From Pseudomonas putida (GTDB lineage: Bacteria; Pseudomonadota; Gammaproteobacteria; Pseudomonadales; Pseudomonadaceae): a stretch of DNA of 64,000 nucleotides. The notes below the pieces were generated by a model, which had not been told where the DNA came from, did no database searches, and saw only the letters and a list, made by a program, of their open reading frames with translations. Below are positions 1 through 8,699 of this stretch, one piece after another. Location: assembly GCF_002906855.1 (NCBI RefSeq), contig NZ_MINI01000048.1, positions 558,001 to 622,000 on the forward strand. Reading direction: 5' to 3'. The stretch's first letter is position 1. Each line of letters opens with the position of its first letter. The position numbers and the translations under genes are program-made.

Positions 1-159
1 GACGTGAAGTATGTGTTCCAGGAAGGTGACCTGAAGGATCTGGCGGTGCAGCTGCGCTATGCCACCCACCGTGGCAGCCAAGGCTATGCCTCGATCGACA
101 GCAACAGCGACAACGATGAAGTGCGGGTGATCGTCGATTACCCACTGAACATCTTCTGA
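1..159 (+). CDS. OprD-family outer-membrane porin, C-terminal fragment
   Basis: Only the last 52 codons are in the window; the gene begins upstream. The reading frame opens at base 1 and ends at TGA 157-159. The visible residues (DLAVQLRYATHRGSQGY, then VRVIVDYPLNIF at the end) form the final two beta strands of an OprD/OprQ-type barrel. The phrase about an (N)DEVRVIVDYPL terminus ending in phenylalanine is typical of this family, and a terminal Phe is the usual outer-membrane insertion signal. The substrate cannot be inferred from this piece. It is followed by a REP-like element and is probably the last gene of its unit. Confidence 0.75.
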   Translation, partial: DVKYVFQEGDLKDLAVQLRYATHRGSQGYASIDSNSDNDEVRVIVDYPLNIF

Positions 160-193
160 CCTGAGACCGCTGGCGAGGGCTTTGCCCTCGTTT

Positions 194-251
194 CGCGACA
201 CAAGGCCGCCCCTACAGAAATCCTGCAGGAGCGGCTTTGCCGGGGCGCCGG
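194..251. repeat. REP-like inverted pair
   Basis: Two partly complementary arms, 194-216 and 224-251, carry the P. putida REP core (pattern GCGGC..TCCTGCA / CCTACA) in opposite orientation with a short spacer. They lie in the gap after the porin gene. The copy is more diverged than the pairs near 2.8 kb and 61.2 kb. Confidence 0.6.
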
Positions 252-374
252 ACCGGTCGGATTGGGCTGCAAAACAGCCCCACACGCATTTCCGTCGGAC
301 AAATGTTGTCCGACAATCCGCACTTCCCTAGAATGTCGCCCGCCGCAAATGGCCCTGCCTCAGCAGTAGCGCGC

Positions 375-1871
375 ATGCCCACTCGATCACCGCGTTTCGC
401 ACTCTACAGGTCGCACCCCGAGCTGATCCTCAACCTGGGCAGTTGCCTTGCCGTGCTCGCCATCGTGGCCATCGTCAGCTACCTGCTGGCCCGCGAGCGC
501 GAAAACGTCGAGCAATCGGCCATGCGCTCCTCCAGCAACATCGTGCAGTTGATCGAAAGCGATATCCTGCGCAATGTCGAACTCTACGATCAGTCCCTGC
601 GCGGACTGATCTGGGCCGTGCGGCACCCGGAGGTATTGAAGGTTGCCCCCGAACTGCGCCAACAGATCCTGTTCAATCAGACCTTCGCCGCCCCGGTGCG
701 AGGTGACATCCTCTGGCTGAATGCCAAAGGCGATGTGGTCGGTGACTCGATCAGCATCAAACCACGCCAGGCCAACTTCGCCGACACCCCGGCGTTCCAG
801 GCTCATCGCGACAACCCGCACCTCGGCTTGTTCATCAGCCCACCCTTCAAGGCAAGGCTGGGCGACCTCGACTGGTGCATCAGTTTCAGCCGGCGCATCT
901 CTGCAGTTGACGGCTCCTTTGCAGGGCTGGCCGCAGGCGCGTTGCGCCTGTCCTATTTCAATCAGCTGTTCCAACGCCTGGACATCGGTGATGAGAGCAG
1001 CATCAACCTGCTCAATACCGACGGCCAGTTGCTCGCCCGCCAGCCAACCCGGGACAAGGATCCGCTGATCGGCACCAACTTCGGCGACCGGCCCAACTTC
1101 AAACGCATCCTGGGAGAACGCAGCGGCAGCTTCACCGCCAGATCCAGCGTGTACGGCACCCAGCGTATCTATACCTTTGCCCGGGTTGCCGACCTTCCCT
1201 TGATCGTGCTCGTGGCGCATTCGGCCGAGGAAGTCTTCCAATCGTGGCGACGTACCGCCATCGTCGTCAGCGTCGCAACCGGGGTGCTGTGCATCGGCAT
1301 TCTCTGGCTGACCCTGCTGCTGAGTCGCGAACTGCGCCGCCGCCACGAAGCCGAACAAGGGCTGGCGACCCTGGCCGCCACCGACAGCCTGACCGGCCTG
1401 GCCAACCGCCGCCGGCTGGACCAGGTACTGCGCCAGGAATGGTCGCGCGCGCAGCGCAACCGCAAGCCGTTGGCAGTACTGATGGTGGATGTGGATCACT
1501 TCAGGGCATTCAACCAGCGCCATGGCCATGCAGGGGGTGACCATGCGTTGCGTGAGGTCGCCAGCACGCTGCAACTTTGCATTCGCCGTCCGGCCGACCT
1601 GGCTGCACGGTATGGCGGCGAAGAGTTTCAGGTGCTCTTGCCGGAGACAGAGCTGGCCGGCGCATTGGTACTGGCTGAGCGCATCCGCGCGCAGGTCGAA
1701 TCACTGGCGCCATTTGCTGACGATCATCACGCGGTGACGGTGAGCATTGGCGTCGGGGTCTATACCCCCGGCACCCAGCAAGATCTCACACAAGTGCTGG
1801 GTGCCGCGGACGAAGCGCTCTACCGGGCCAAGGCCAATGGCCGCAACCGGGTCGAGGGGCCGTTGGACTAG
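375..1871 (+). CDS. Membrane-bound diguanylate cyclase with periplasmic PDC/Cache sensor
   Basis: This 498-residue protein makes c-di-GMP from two GTP. It has a first membrane helix (about residues 19-40), a periplasmic PDC/dCache-like sensor (about 45-300), a second helix (about 300-325) and a GGDEF domain (about 340-495). The active-site loop reads GGEEF, an allowed variant. An RPAD inhibitory site lies five residues before it, so product inhibition is expected. The ATG at 375 (MPTRSPRF) is chosen because it places the first helix normally; the frame stays open further upstream to a TTG at 237 and ATGs at 303 and 333, so a longer form is possible. The ligand of the sensor is unknown. The stop overlaps the end of the convergent next gene by 4 bp. 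Confidence 0.85.
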   Translation: MPTRSPRFALYRSHPELILNLGSCLAVLAIVAIVSYLLARERENVEQSAMRSSSNIVQLIESDILRNVELYDQSLRGLIWAVRHPEVLKVAPELRQQILFNQTFAAPVRGDILWLNAKGDVVGDSISIKPRQANFADTPAFQAHRDNPHLGLFISPPFKARLGDLDWCISFSRRISAVDGSFAGLAAGALRLSYFNQLFQRLDIGDESSINLLNTDGQLLARQPTRDKDPLIGTNFGDRPNFKRILGERSGSFTARSSVYGTQRIYTFARVADLPLIVLVAHSAEEVFQSWRRTAIVVSVATGVLCIGILWLTLLLSRELRRRHEAEQGLATLAATDSLTGLANRRRLDQVLRQEWSRAQRNRKPLAVLMVDVDHFRAFNQRHGHAGGDHALREVASTLQLCIRRPADLAARYGGEEFQVLLPETELAGALVLAERIRAQVESLAPFADDHHAVTVSIGVGVYTPGTQQDLTQVLGAADEALYRAKANGRNRVEGPLD

Positions 1872-2344
1872 GAACGGGCGCGGGCGGCGTTGCGCAGCGC
1901 TTTCACCTGGTCGTGGTTACGCTGTACGCCCTGCAGTTGCTTCTCTACCAACGCATAGCTCGGATCACTGGCCATGCGGCCAAGCTTGACCAGTTTCTCG
2001 CGTGCTTCCTTGTAGGCCTTGAGAGCATGGTCTTCACCGCGCTCCACTTCATTGAGCACCGCTTCCTCATCCTTGCCGGTGACCATCGACTTGAGGTTGA
2101 CCCAACCACGGTGCAGGTCGCCGCTGATGCTGGTGGAGGTTTCCGGGTCACCGCCCAGGCGGCGCACTTCGCTCTGCAGCTCAGCCGCCGCACTGGCGCA
2201 TTCACCGGCACGCTGGACGAAGAAGGCTTTCAGTTCGGGGTTTTTCACGTCATCGGCCGAGGACTTGAAGCCTTTTTCGCCATCCTTGCTGTATTCGACC
2301 AGGTCGTTAAGTACGTCGATCACGTCTTTGTTGGGGTTGCTCAT
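1868..2344 (-). CDS. PA2169-type four-helix-bundle protein (DUF2383)
   Basis: A 158-residue, charged, almost all-helical protein without a signal peptide. It begins MSNPNKDVIDVLNDLVEYSKDG, the usual opening of the PA2169/DUF2383 family, which resembles ferritin-like four-helix bundles. The ATG at 2344 is preceded by GAAGGAG at good spacing, so the ten extra upstream codons of the open frame are not used. Family members are often stress- or stationary-phase-induced, but their biochemical function is unknown. It is convergent with the diguanylate cyclase gene, sharing 4 bp. Confidence 0.8.
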   Translation of the reverse strand: MSNPNKDVIDVLNDLVEYSKDGEKGFKSSADDVKNPELKAFFVQRAGECASAAAELQSEVRRLGGDPETSTSISGDLHRGWVNLKSMVTGKDEEAVLNEVERGEDHALKAYKEAREKLVKLGRMASDPSYALVEKQLQGVQRNHDQVKALRNAARARS

Positions 2345-2545
2345 GGTACGAACTCCTTCGCAGGTGATAGTCATCAGTACCGGAGCAGCCTTCGTGCCAA
2401 GCCATGATCTAAAAATAAATCCTTTTAAATCATAAAGTTACGCTATATGAAGCGAAGCCTGAAAACGGCGTTATGCATGATTGCCGCTTGGGCGCTCGTG
2501 CAGATTGCAGTATGGTCGCCGCTCATTCACTGCCAGGCTTCGTCG

Positions 2546-2767
2546 ATGAAACCGGAAATGCTCGAACTGCTGGTTACCCGCACCATGCCCTTTGGCAAAT
2601 ACCAGGGGCGGATCATTGCCGACCTGCCGGGGGATTACCTGGCCTGGTTCGCACGCAAAGGGTTTCCGGCGGGGGAACTGGGTGGGTTACTGGCCTTGAT
2701 GCACGAGGTCGACCACAACGGCCTTGGCGATCTGCTGGTGCCGTTGCGGCAGAAGCACCGGCGCTAA
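2546..2767 (+). CDS. DUF3820 / QSregVF_b family small protein
   Basis: A 73-residue protein with the family core MPFGKYQGR, LPGDYLAWF and KGFPAGELG. In P. aeruginosa a relative was described as a putative quorum-sensing-regulated virulence factor; its molecular role is unknown. The ATG at 2546 (MKPEMLELL) matches the usual length and start of the family. The frame is open further upstream to an ATG at 2447, which would add a 33-residue hydrophobic N-terminus. That upstream part looks non-conserved and lacks a good ribosome-binding site, but I cannot exclude it. Confidence 0.7.
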   Translation: MKPEMLELLVTRTMPFGKYQGRIIADLPGDYLAWFARKGFPAGELGGLLALMHEVDHNGLGDLLVPLRQKHRR

Positions 2768-2773
2768 GCTGTA

Positions 2774-2856
2774 CCGGCCCTTTTACGGGACAAGCCCGCT
2801 CCTACAAGCAATCATGCTATCCCTGTAGGAGCGGGCTTGTCCCGCGAAAGGGCCGG
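2774..2856. repeat. REP pair (BIME-like inverted repeat)
   Basis: Two 33-bp arms, 2774-2806 and 2824-2856, are inverted copies differing at two positions. They carry the P. putida REP core (GGGACAAGCCCGCTCCTACA). The 17-bp loop separates them. The element sits between the ends of the convergent DUF3820 gene and the fru operon and could act as a bidirectional transcription or mRNA-stability barrier. Confidence 0.9.
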
Positions 2857-2874
2857 CAATGCCAACAGAAGGCT

Positions 2875-4605
2875 TCAACCTTTCACAGGCACAACGGCCA
2901 ACTCCACCCGCTCGCTCTTCTTGATCACCGCATACACCACTGCCGTCACCAGGCTTCCCGCGACAATCGCCAGCAGATACAACAGCGCATGGTTGATCGC
3001 ATTGGGGATCAGCAACACGAACAGCCCGCCATGGGGCGCCATCAGCTTGCAGCCAAAGTACATCGACAGCGCACCGGTCAAGGCGCCACCGGCAATGCTC
3101 GCCGGGATCACTCGCAGGGGGTCCTTGGCCGCGAACGGGATCGCCCCTTCGGAAATGAAGCACAACCCCAGCGCCAGCGCCGCCTTGCCCGCCTCGCGCT
3201 CGCTCTGGGCGAACTTGCGCCGGGCGAGGAAGGTGGCGATGCCCAGGCCGATCGGCGGCACCATGCCGGCAGCCATGGTCGCCGCCATCGGCGCATAGCT
3301 GGAGGACGCCAACAGCCCCACCGAGAAGGCATAGGCGGCCTTGTTGATAGGCCCGCCGAGGTCGACACACATCATTCCGCCCAGCAGCAGCCCGAGCAGG
3401 ATGGCGTTGGTGGTGCCCATGCTGTCGAGGAAGTGCGTCAGCCCTTCGAGCATGGCCGCCACCGGCTGACCGACCACGTAGATCATCACCAGGCCGGTGA
3501 ACAGGCTGGCCAGCAGCGGGATGATCAGGATCGGCTTGAGCGCATCCAGGCTGCTCGGCAGGCGCGCCCAACGGGCGATCGCCTTGGCGCTGTAGCCAGC
3601 GAGAAAGCCGGCGACGATGCCACCGATGAAGCCGGCACCCAAGGTGCTGGCCAGCAGGCCGCCGATCATGCCCGGCGCCAGGCCCGGGCGGTCGGCGATT
3701 GACCAGGCGATGTAACCGGCGAGCAGCGGCACCATCAGCTTGAACGCCGCCTCGCCGCCGATCTGCATCAGCGCGGCGGGCAGGGTGCCCGGCTCCTTGT
3801 AGGCTTCGATGCCGAAGACGAACGACAGGGCGATCAGCAAGCCGCCGGCCACCACCATCGGCAGCATGAACGAAACACCGGTCAGCAAATGCTTGTAGAC
3901 GCCGGTTTTCTCAGCCTTGGCAGATGCTGCCGATGCAGCATCCGTGGCACTTTCGACCCTGCCCTCGGCCAGGGCCTTTTCCAGGGTCGCACGCGCCTGC
4001 TTGAGGGCGATACCGGTGCCGCAGCGGTAGATACGCTTGCCGGCAAAGCGAGCCGTTGGCACCTCGATGTCAGCGGCCAGCAGCACCACATCGGCATCGG
4101 CAATGGCCTGGGCCGATAGCGGGTTGCGCGCGCCGACCGAGCCCTGGGTCTCGACGGTGAGCTGGTAATCCAGCTGTTGCGCCGCCTGTTGCAAGGCTTC
4201 GGCCGCCATGAAGGTATGCGCCACGCCCGTTGGGCAGGCGGTGACCGCGACAATCCGTACAGCCGCTGAAGGCACCGCGCTGACCGGTTGGGCAACCAGC
4301 ACTTCGGCCTTGCCCGCGGCCTCGTCGAGGAAGCCCTCACGGTCGGCCAGGGCCTGTGCCGGGGTGCTCTGGTACAGGCGCTTGCCGGCGAAGCGCGCAA
4401 GGTCCACTGCCCCGGTGGCGACCACCAGCACCCAATCGGCCTCGGCGATCTGCGCAGGCGTCAGCTGGCGCTCTGGATGTTCGGCATCCTGTACCTCGAC
4501 ACTGCTGCTCCAGCCCCGGCGCTGGGCGGCAGCCGCCAGCAGGCGGGCGCTGAGCACGCTGGACACCTGCCCGTTGGGGCAAGCGGTGACAATGGCGATG
4601 TTCAT
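2875..4605 (-). CDS. fruA: PTS fructose transporter, EIIB'BC component
   Basis: This 576-residue inner-membrane permease imports fructose and phosphorylates it to fructose 1-phosphate. It has an EIIB' domain (about 1-105, with TACPNGQ near the start), the catalytic EIIB domain (about 118-215, TACPTGVAHTFMAAEAL, whose Cys is the phosphorylation site), an Ala-rich linker and a multi-helix EIIC domain (about 235-576). The start ATG at 4605 overlaps the stop of fruK by 4 bp (ATGA type), showing translational coupling. Last gene of fruBKA; a REP pair follows it. Confidence 0.96.
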   Translation of the reverse strand: MNIAIVTACPNGQVSSVLSARLLAAAAQRRGWSSSVEVQDAEHPERQLTPAQIAEADWVLVVATGAVDLARFAGKRLYQSTPAQALADREGFLDEAAGKAEVLVAQPVSAVPSAAVRIVAVTACPTGVAHTFMAAEALQQAAQQLDYQLTVETQGSVGARNPLSAQAIADADVVLLAADIEVPTARFAGKRIYRCGTGIALKQARATLEKALAEGRVESATDAASAASAKAEKTGVYKHLLTGVSFMLPMVVAGGLLIALSFVFGIEAYKEPGTLPAALMQIGGEAAFKLMVPLLAGYIAWSIADRPGLAPGMIGGLLASTLGAGFIGGIVAGFLAGYSAKAIARWARLPSSLDALKPILIIPLLASLFTGLVMIYVVGQPVAAMLEGLTHFLDSMGTTNAILLGLLLGGMMCVDLGGPINKAAYAFSVGLLASSSYAPMAATMAAGMVPPIGLGIATFLARRKFAQSEREAGKAALALGLCFISEGAIPFAAKDPLRVIPASIAGGALTGALSMYFGCKLMAPHGGLFVLLIPNAINHALLYLLAIVAGSLVTAVVYAVIKKSERVELAVVPVKG

Positions 4606-5549
4606 CGGCAACCCTCTTGTTGTTCTGTCAGTTGCACGGCGGCCTCCAGCTGCGCGAGTTGCTCGCGGTCGCAGATGCCGAAGCCGACCTGGGTCACGGC
4701 CTGCGCGGCGATGGCCGTGGCACGGCGCAAGGTCTGCTGTGGGCATTCCGCTGCCAGCAGGCCGTGGACCATGCCGGCGACCAGCGAATCACCCGCGCCT
4801 ACGGTACTCGCCACCCGCACCTGGGGCGGGCGCGCCTGCAGCGCCAGGCCAGCGGTAAACCAGCTGACACCCTGCTCGCCCGCCGACACCACCACATGCT
4901 CGACACCACTGGCCAGCAGTTGCCCGGCAGCGGCGCGCTGCTCGGCGGCGGTATGCACGGCCAGGCCCAGCACTTCGCCCAGTTCTTCGGTATTAGGTTT
5001 GACCAGCCAGGGGGCGCTCTGCAGGCCGGCACGCAGCGCGTCACCGCTACTGTCGAGGGCCACCTTGAGCCCGTGTGCCTGCAACTGCTCGAGCAGTTGG
5101 CGGAACCATTCGGGGCTGATGCCACGCGGCAGGCTGCCCGCGACCACCACCGCGTCGTGCCCGGACGCCACTTGCTGCAGGCGGTGCAGCAGCTCGGCGC
5201 AGGCGGCGGCGTCGACCTCTGGCCCCAAGCCGTTGATGTCGGTGACCCGACCATCGGCCTCGACCAGCTTGAGGTTGCTGCGGGTTTCACCGGCCACCCG
5301 CACGAAGCAGTCGGCAAAACCGCGCCGGGCGATCAGCGCCTCAAACGGTTGCAGGTTGTCGCGGCCCAGGAAGCCCCCGACAGTGACGCTGTGGCCCAGG
5401 TCGGCCAGCACCTGGGCCACGTTCAGGCCTTTGCCCGCCGCGTGGCTTTGCTGGTCGTGGGCACGGTTGACGTGCCCTGGGCGCAAGGCGTCGAGGCTGA
5501 CGGTGATGTCCAGCGCCGGGTTCAGGGTCAGGGTGAGGATCTTGGCCAT
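4602..5549 (-). CDS. fruK: 1-phosphofructokinase
   Basis: A 315-residue PfkB/ribokinase-fold enzyme that converts fructose 1-phosphate to fructose 1,6-bisphosphate with ATP. The N-terminus (MAKILTLTLNPALDITV) and the C-terminal VGAGDSLVAGMVHG motif with catalytic Asp are typical. It follows fruB with no gap (fruB ends at 5550) and overlaps fruA by 4 bp, so the three are one operon. Because fructose 1-phosphate is the effector of Cra, this enzyme also sets the inducer level. Confidence 0.96.
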   Translation of the reverse strand: MAKILTLTLNPALDITVSLDALRPGHVNRAHDQQSHAAGKGLNVAQVLADLGHSVTVGGFLGRDNLQPFEALIARRGFADCFVRVAGETRSNLKLVEADGRVTDINGLGPEVDAAACAELLHRLQQVASGHDAVVVAGSLPRGISPEWFRQLLEQLQAHGLKVALDSSGDALRAGLQSAPWLVKPNTEELGEVLGLAVHTAAEQRAAAGQLLASGVEHVVVSAGEQGVSWFTAGLALQARPPQVRVASTVGAGDSLVAGMVHGLLAAECPQQTLRRATAIAAQAVTQVGFGICDREQLAQLEAAVQLTEQQEGCR

Positions 5550-8402
5550 TCAGTAACGCTCCACCAACGCGCGAACCGCCGCAGCGCTGTCCTGTTGCAA
5601 GGCCTCGCGCGCCAGGGCGCGGGCCGTTTGGTGATCAGCCTGGCGCACCAGGGCTTTGACTTCGGCAATGCTGCGAGCGGCCACGCTCAGCTCGTCCACA
5701 TCCAGGCCTAGCAGCACGGCCACCGCCTGCGGGTCGGCGGCCAGTTCGCCGCACACGCCTACCCACTTGCCCTCGGCGTGGGCCGCGCGCACGGTCATGT
5801 CGATCAGGCTCAGCACCGCCGGGTGCAGGCCGTCGGCCTGGGCAGACAGGCTCGGGTGACCACGGTCGATGGCCAGGGTGTACTGGGTCAGGTCGTTGGT
5901 ACCGATGCTAAAGAAGTCCACTTCGCGGGCCAGCTGCGGCGCCAGCAAGGCGGCGGACGGCACCTCGACCATGATCCCGACCTGCAGGTCGGCGACCGGG
6001 GTTTCCAGGCGCAGGCGCTCGACCATGGCCCGCGCCTCACGCCATTCGTGAATTTGCCCGACCATGGGGAACATGATGCGCAGGGGCCGCTGATCGGCGG
6101 CACGCAGCAGGGCACGCAGCTGCTCTTCCATGATCTGCGGGCGCTGCAGGGTCAGGCGCACACCGCGCACGCCAAGGAACGGGTTTTCTTCGGCGGCGAT
6201 CGGCCAGTAGGACAACGGCTTGTCGCCCCCCACATCGAGGGTGCGCACTACCAGTGGCCGGCCGCCCAGGCCGTCGAGTACGCGGCGGTACTCCGCTTCC
6301 TGGGTAGCGACATCGGGCGCCTGGGCGTGGGCCATGAAGATCAGTTCGGTGCGCAGCAGGCCAACGCCTTCGGCCCCCTGTTCCACCACCTTGTCGATAC
6401 CGCTGCTCTCGCCGATGTTGGCGAACACTTCGATGGCGTGGCCATCGCGGGTTACTGCCGGTTCATGGCGCTGGGCCCAGGCGGCTTGCAGGCGTTGTTC
6501 GCGCAGGTCGCGCTCGGCCAGGGCGCGTTGCAGCTCTTCGGCGGGCGGCGCGACGCTGACCACGCCGCGCTGGCCGTCGAGCAGCAGCGGCGTGCCGGAA
6601 GCGAGCAGCAGGATCGCCGGGCCCGCACCGACCACCGCCGGGATGCCCAGGGCACGGGCGACGATCGCGCTGTGCGCGGTGGCACCGCCATGAGCGGTGA
6701 CGATGCCGGCGACTCGGGCCGGGTCCAGACGAGCGACATCGGAAGGGCCGACCTCGCCCATGACCAGCACATAGGGTTGTTCCGGCTCGGCCTGGGCCTG
6801 CACGCCGCACAACTGGGCCAGTACCCGGCGACCAATGTCGCGCAGGTCGGCAGCGCGCTCGGCCAGCAGGGCATCGTGCAGGGCTTCCTGCTGGCGCGCT
6901 GCGGCTTCGATCACCGCCATCCAGGCCGCCGCCGCACTTTCGCCTTGGGCCAGGCGGGCGTCGACATCGTCGCTCAGGGCCGGGTCGGCGAGCATTTCCT
7001 GATGGGTGACGAAAATCTCGCCAATCGACTTGTCGCTGCGCTGCACCAGCGCCTGCAGTTCGCCATTCACGGCATTAAGCGCGTCGCGCAGCTTCAGGCG
7101 CTCCTGGGCGGGCGAGTCGCCGCGCAGTGGATAATCGATATCGCGCTCGACGCAGACATGCGCCGGGCCGCTGGCAATACCGGGGGAGGCACTGACGCCC
7201 TGGACGCGGCTGCCCGCAGTTGGGGCCTGGAGTGTTGAGGCTGCGCTGGCAACGACCGAGGCGGTGGTTTGCACCAGCGGCTCAACCTCTTCGCCCAGGC
7301 CTTGCTCAATGGCGGCCAGCAGCACGGGCAAGGCATCGCCGGCAATCGACGGTTCAGCGCTTAGCTCAAGCTCCTGACCACGGCGGGCGCCGAGGCTGAG
7401 CAACTTGCTCAAGCTCTTGATCGACACCGCCGGCTGCGCGCTGTCGAGCACACGCAGGCGAATTTCGCCCTCGAAACCCTTGGCCAGTTGCGCCAGCACC
7501 TTCGCCGGCCGGGCATGCAGCCCATGCGGGTTGGCCAGCACGATACGCGCAGTGGGCCAGTCAAGCGGTGCCTCACCGCCCAGCACTTCGAGCACCGCAC
7601 GACTGCTGGTGGCCTGGTAGAGCGTTTGCCCACGGCCTTCGATCAGCACTTCACACAGGCGCTCGAGCAGCGCCTGGTGGGCTGCACCGAGGCTGGCCAG
7701 GCAGAACAGGCCATTGAGCGGCTGGTCGCGATATCGCAGGGGCTGCTGCGGGGTGATAAAGGCAAGGCCGGGTTGGCGCACCTGACGCTCGCTGTGCAGC
7801 CACCACAGGCCCTCGCCCAGTGGCAGGGGGTCGGCCTGTTGCAACACGCCCGCGAAGCCGCTATCGACGCAACCGGCGCGCTGCAGCAGACGCGCACCCC
7901 GCCAGGCCAGCTCATCAAAATCTTCAGCTGGCAGGTTCAGGCCGACCAGTTGCGCGTCCAGCGCCAGTTCCTGCGGCGCGCCTTGCAGCAGCTTGAGCAA
8001 TGCCTCGGCTGAGCTGGCCCGGCGCAATGCCTCGGCCAGGTCGGTTTCGCCGAGGGCGCGGGTCAGCAGTTGCAGCAGGCGCAGGTGTTCGTCGGAACGG
8101 GCGGCGATGCCGATGGCCAGGTAGACGATCTGGCCATCGCCCCAGTCCACGCCTTCGGGGAACTGCAGCAGGCGCACGCCGGTGGCGAATACCAGCTCGC
8201 GGGTCTGCGGGGTGCCGTGAGGGATGGCGATGCCCTGGCCAAGGAACGTCGAGCCTTGCGCTTCGCGCGCCTGCAGGCCTTCGAGATAACCTTCGGCAAC
8301 CAGGCCGTCGGCCACCAGCTGATCCGCCAGCAGGCGCAACGCCCCGGCCTTGTCGGCGGCCGTCTGGCCCATGGCTATCTGCTCTTTGGCGAGCTCGAGC
8401 AT
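5550..8402 (-). CDS. fruB: Fructose-specific PTS multiphosphoryl transfer protein (EIIA-HPr-EI)
   Basis: A 950-residue fusion that carries the whole soluble phosphorelay for fructose uptake: EIIA (about 1-145, phospho-His 62 in AIPHGTP), an HPr domain (about 283-370, NPHGLHARPA) and enzyme I (about 400-950, active site GGATAHSAIVAR, PEP-binding C-terminus with MFPMVGQ). It takes phosphate from PEP and passes it to FruA. The ATG at 8402 has AAGGAG upstream. First gene of the operon, transcribed from the promoter at 8522-8550, which overlaps a Cra operator. Confidence 0.96.
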   Translation of the reverse strand: MLELAKEQIAMGQTAADKAGALRLLADQLVADGLVAEGYLEGLQAREAQGSTFLGQGIAIPHGTPQTRELVFATGVRLLQFPEGVDWGDGQIVYLAIGIAARSDEHLRLLQLLTRALGETDLAEALRRASSAEALLKLLQGAPQELALDAQLVGLNLPAEDFDELAWRGARLLQRAGCVDSGFAGVLQQADPLPLGEGLWWLHSERQVRQPGLAFITPQQPLRYRDQPLNGLFCLASLGAAHQALLERLCEVLIEGRGQTLYQATSSRAVLEVLGGEAPLDWPTARIVLANPHGLHARPAKVLAQLAKGFEGEIRLRVLDSAQPAVSIKSLSKLLSLGARRGQELELSAEPSIAGDALPVLLAAIEQGLGEEVEPLVQTTASVVASAASTLQAPTAGSRVQGVSASPGIASGPAHVCVERDIDYPLRGDSPAQERLKLRDALNAVNGELQALVQRSDKSIGEIFVTHQEMLADPALSDDVDARLAQGESAAAAWMAVIEAAARQQEALHDALLAERAADLRDIGRRVLAQLCGVQAQAEPEQPYVLVMGEVGPSDVARLDPARVAGIVTAHGGATAHSAIVARALGIPAVVGAGPAILLLASGTPLLLDGQRGVVSVAPPAEELQRALAERDLREQRLQAAWAQRHEPAVTRDGHAIEVFANIGESSGIDKVVEQGAEGVGLLRTELIFMAHAQAPDVATQEAEYRRVLDGLGGRPLVVRTLDVGGDKPLSYWPIAAEENPFLGVRGVRLTLQRPQIMEEQLRALLRAADQRPLRIMFPMVGQIHEWREARAMVERLRLETPVADLQVGIMVEVPSAALLAPQLAREVDFFSIGTNDLTQYTLAIDRGHPSLSAQADGLHPAVLSLIDMTVRAAHAEGKWVGVCGELAADPQAVAVLLGLDVDELSVAARSIAEVKALVRQADHQTARALAREALQQDSAAAVRALVERY

Positions 8403-8521
8403 GACCTTCTCCTTTTGCAGCCCCAGCTTGGTTTTGATGCCGGGTACTGAGGTATTGTTGTGATATTCACAGAATCAGCCAGTTCGACAGCCTTGCACGG
8501 CAGGCAGCCGAGGCAGAAAAA

Positions 8522-8550
8522 TTTATAGCTGAAACGTTTAATCTGACCAA
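8522..8550 (-). promoter_or_regulatory. fruB promoter
   Basis: Reading the minus strand, TTGGTC (8545-8550) and TATAAA (8522-8527) are separated by exactly 17 bp and point toward fruB, 120 bp from its start codon. The Cra operator fills most of the spacer, as expected of a repressed sigma-70 promoter. Confidence 0.75.
8530..8541 (-). promoter_or_regulatory. Cra (FruR) operator
   Basis: The minus strand reads TTAAACGTTTCA, which matches, as I recall it, the P. putida Cra operator described for the fruB promoter. It lies in the spacer of the fruB promoter, so bound Cra should block RNA polymerase until fructose 1-phosphate releases it. The divergent cra gene starts 158 bp to the right and may be autoregulated from the same site. 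Confidence 0.9.
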
Positions 8551-8699
8551 GCGGCCACGTTACTCGATAATCTTCCGAGGAAAAAGCCCCATCCTGTCGG
8601 ACAATTGCGACAATGGTCGCCTGCGCGTGGCGGCCAACACGGGTCAAACTACCCGGTCCTGGTTCCGTAGCCAGTCCCGGTAATAACAAGGAAAATTCG

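Noticed and set aside
387..1574. 395-codon open frame opposite the diguanylate cyclase
   Set aside because: It is the high-GC shadow of the GGDEF gene on the other strand, with no ribosome-binding site and no recognisable domain.
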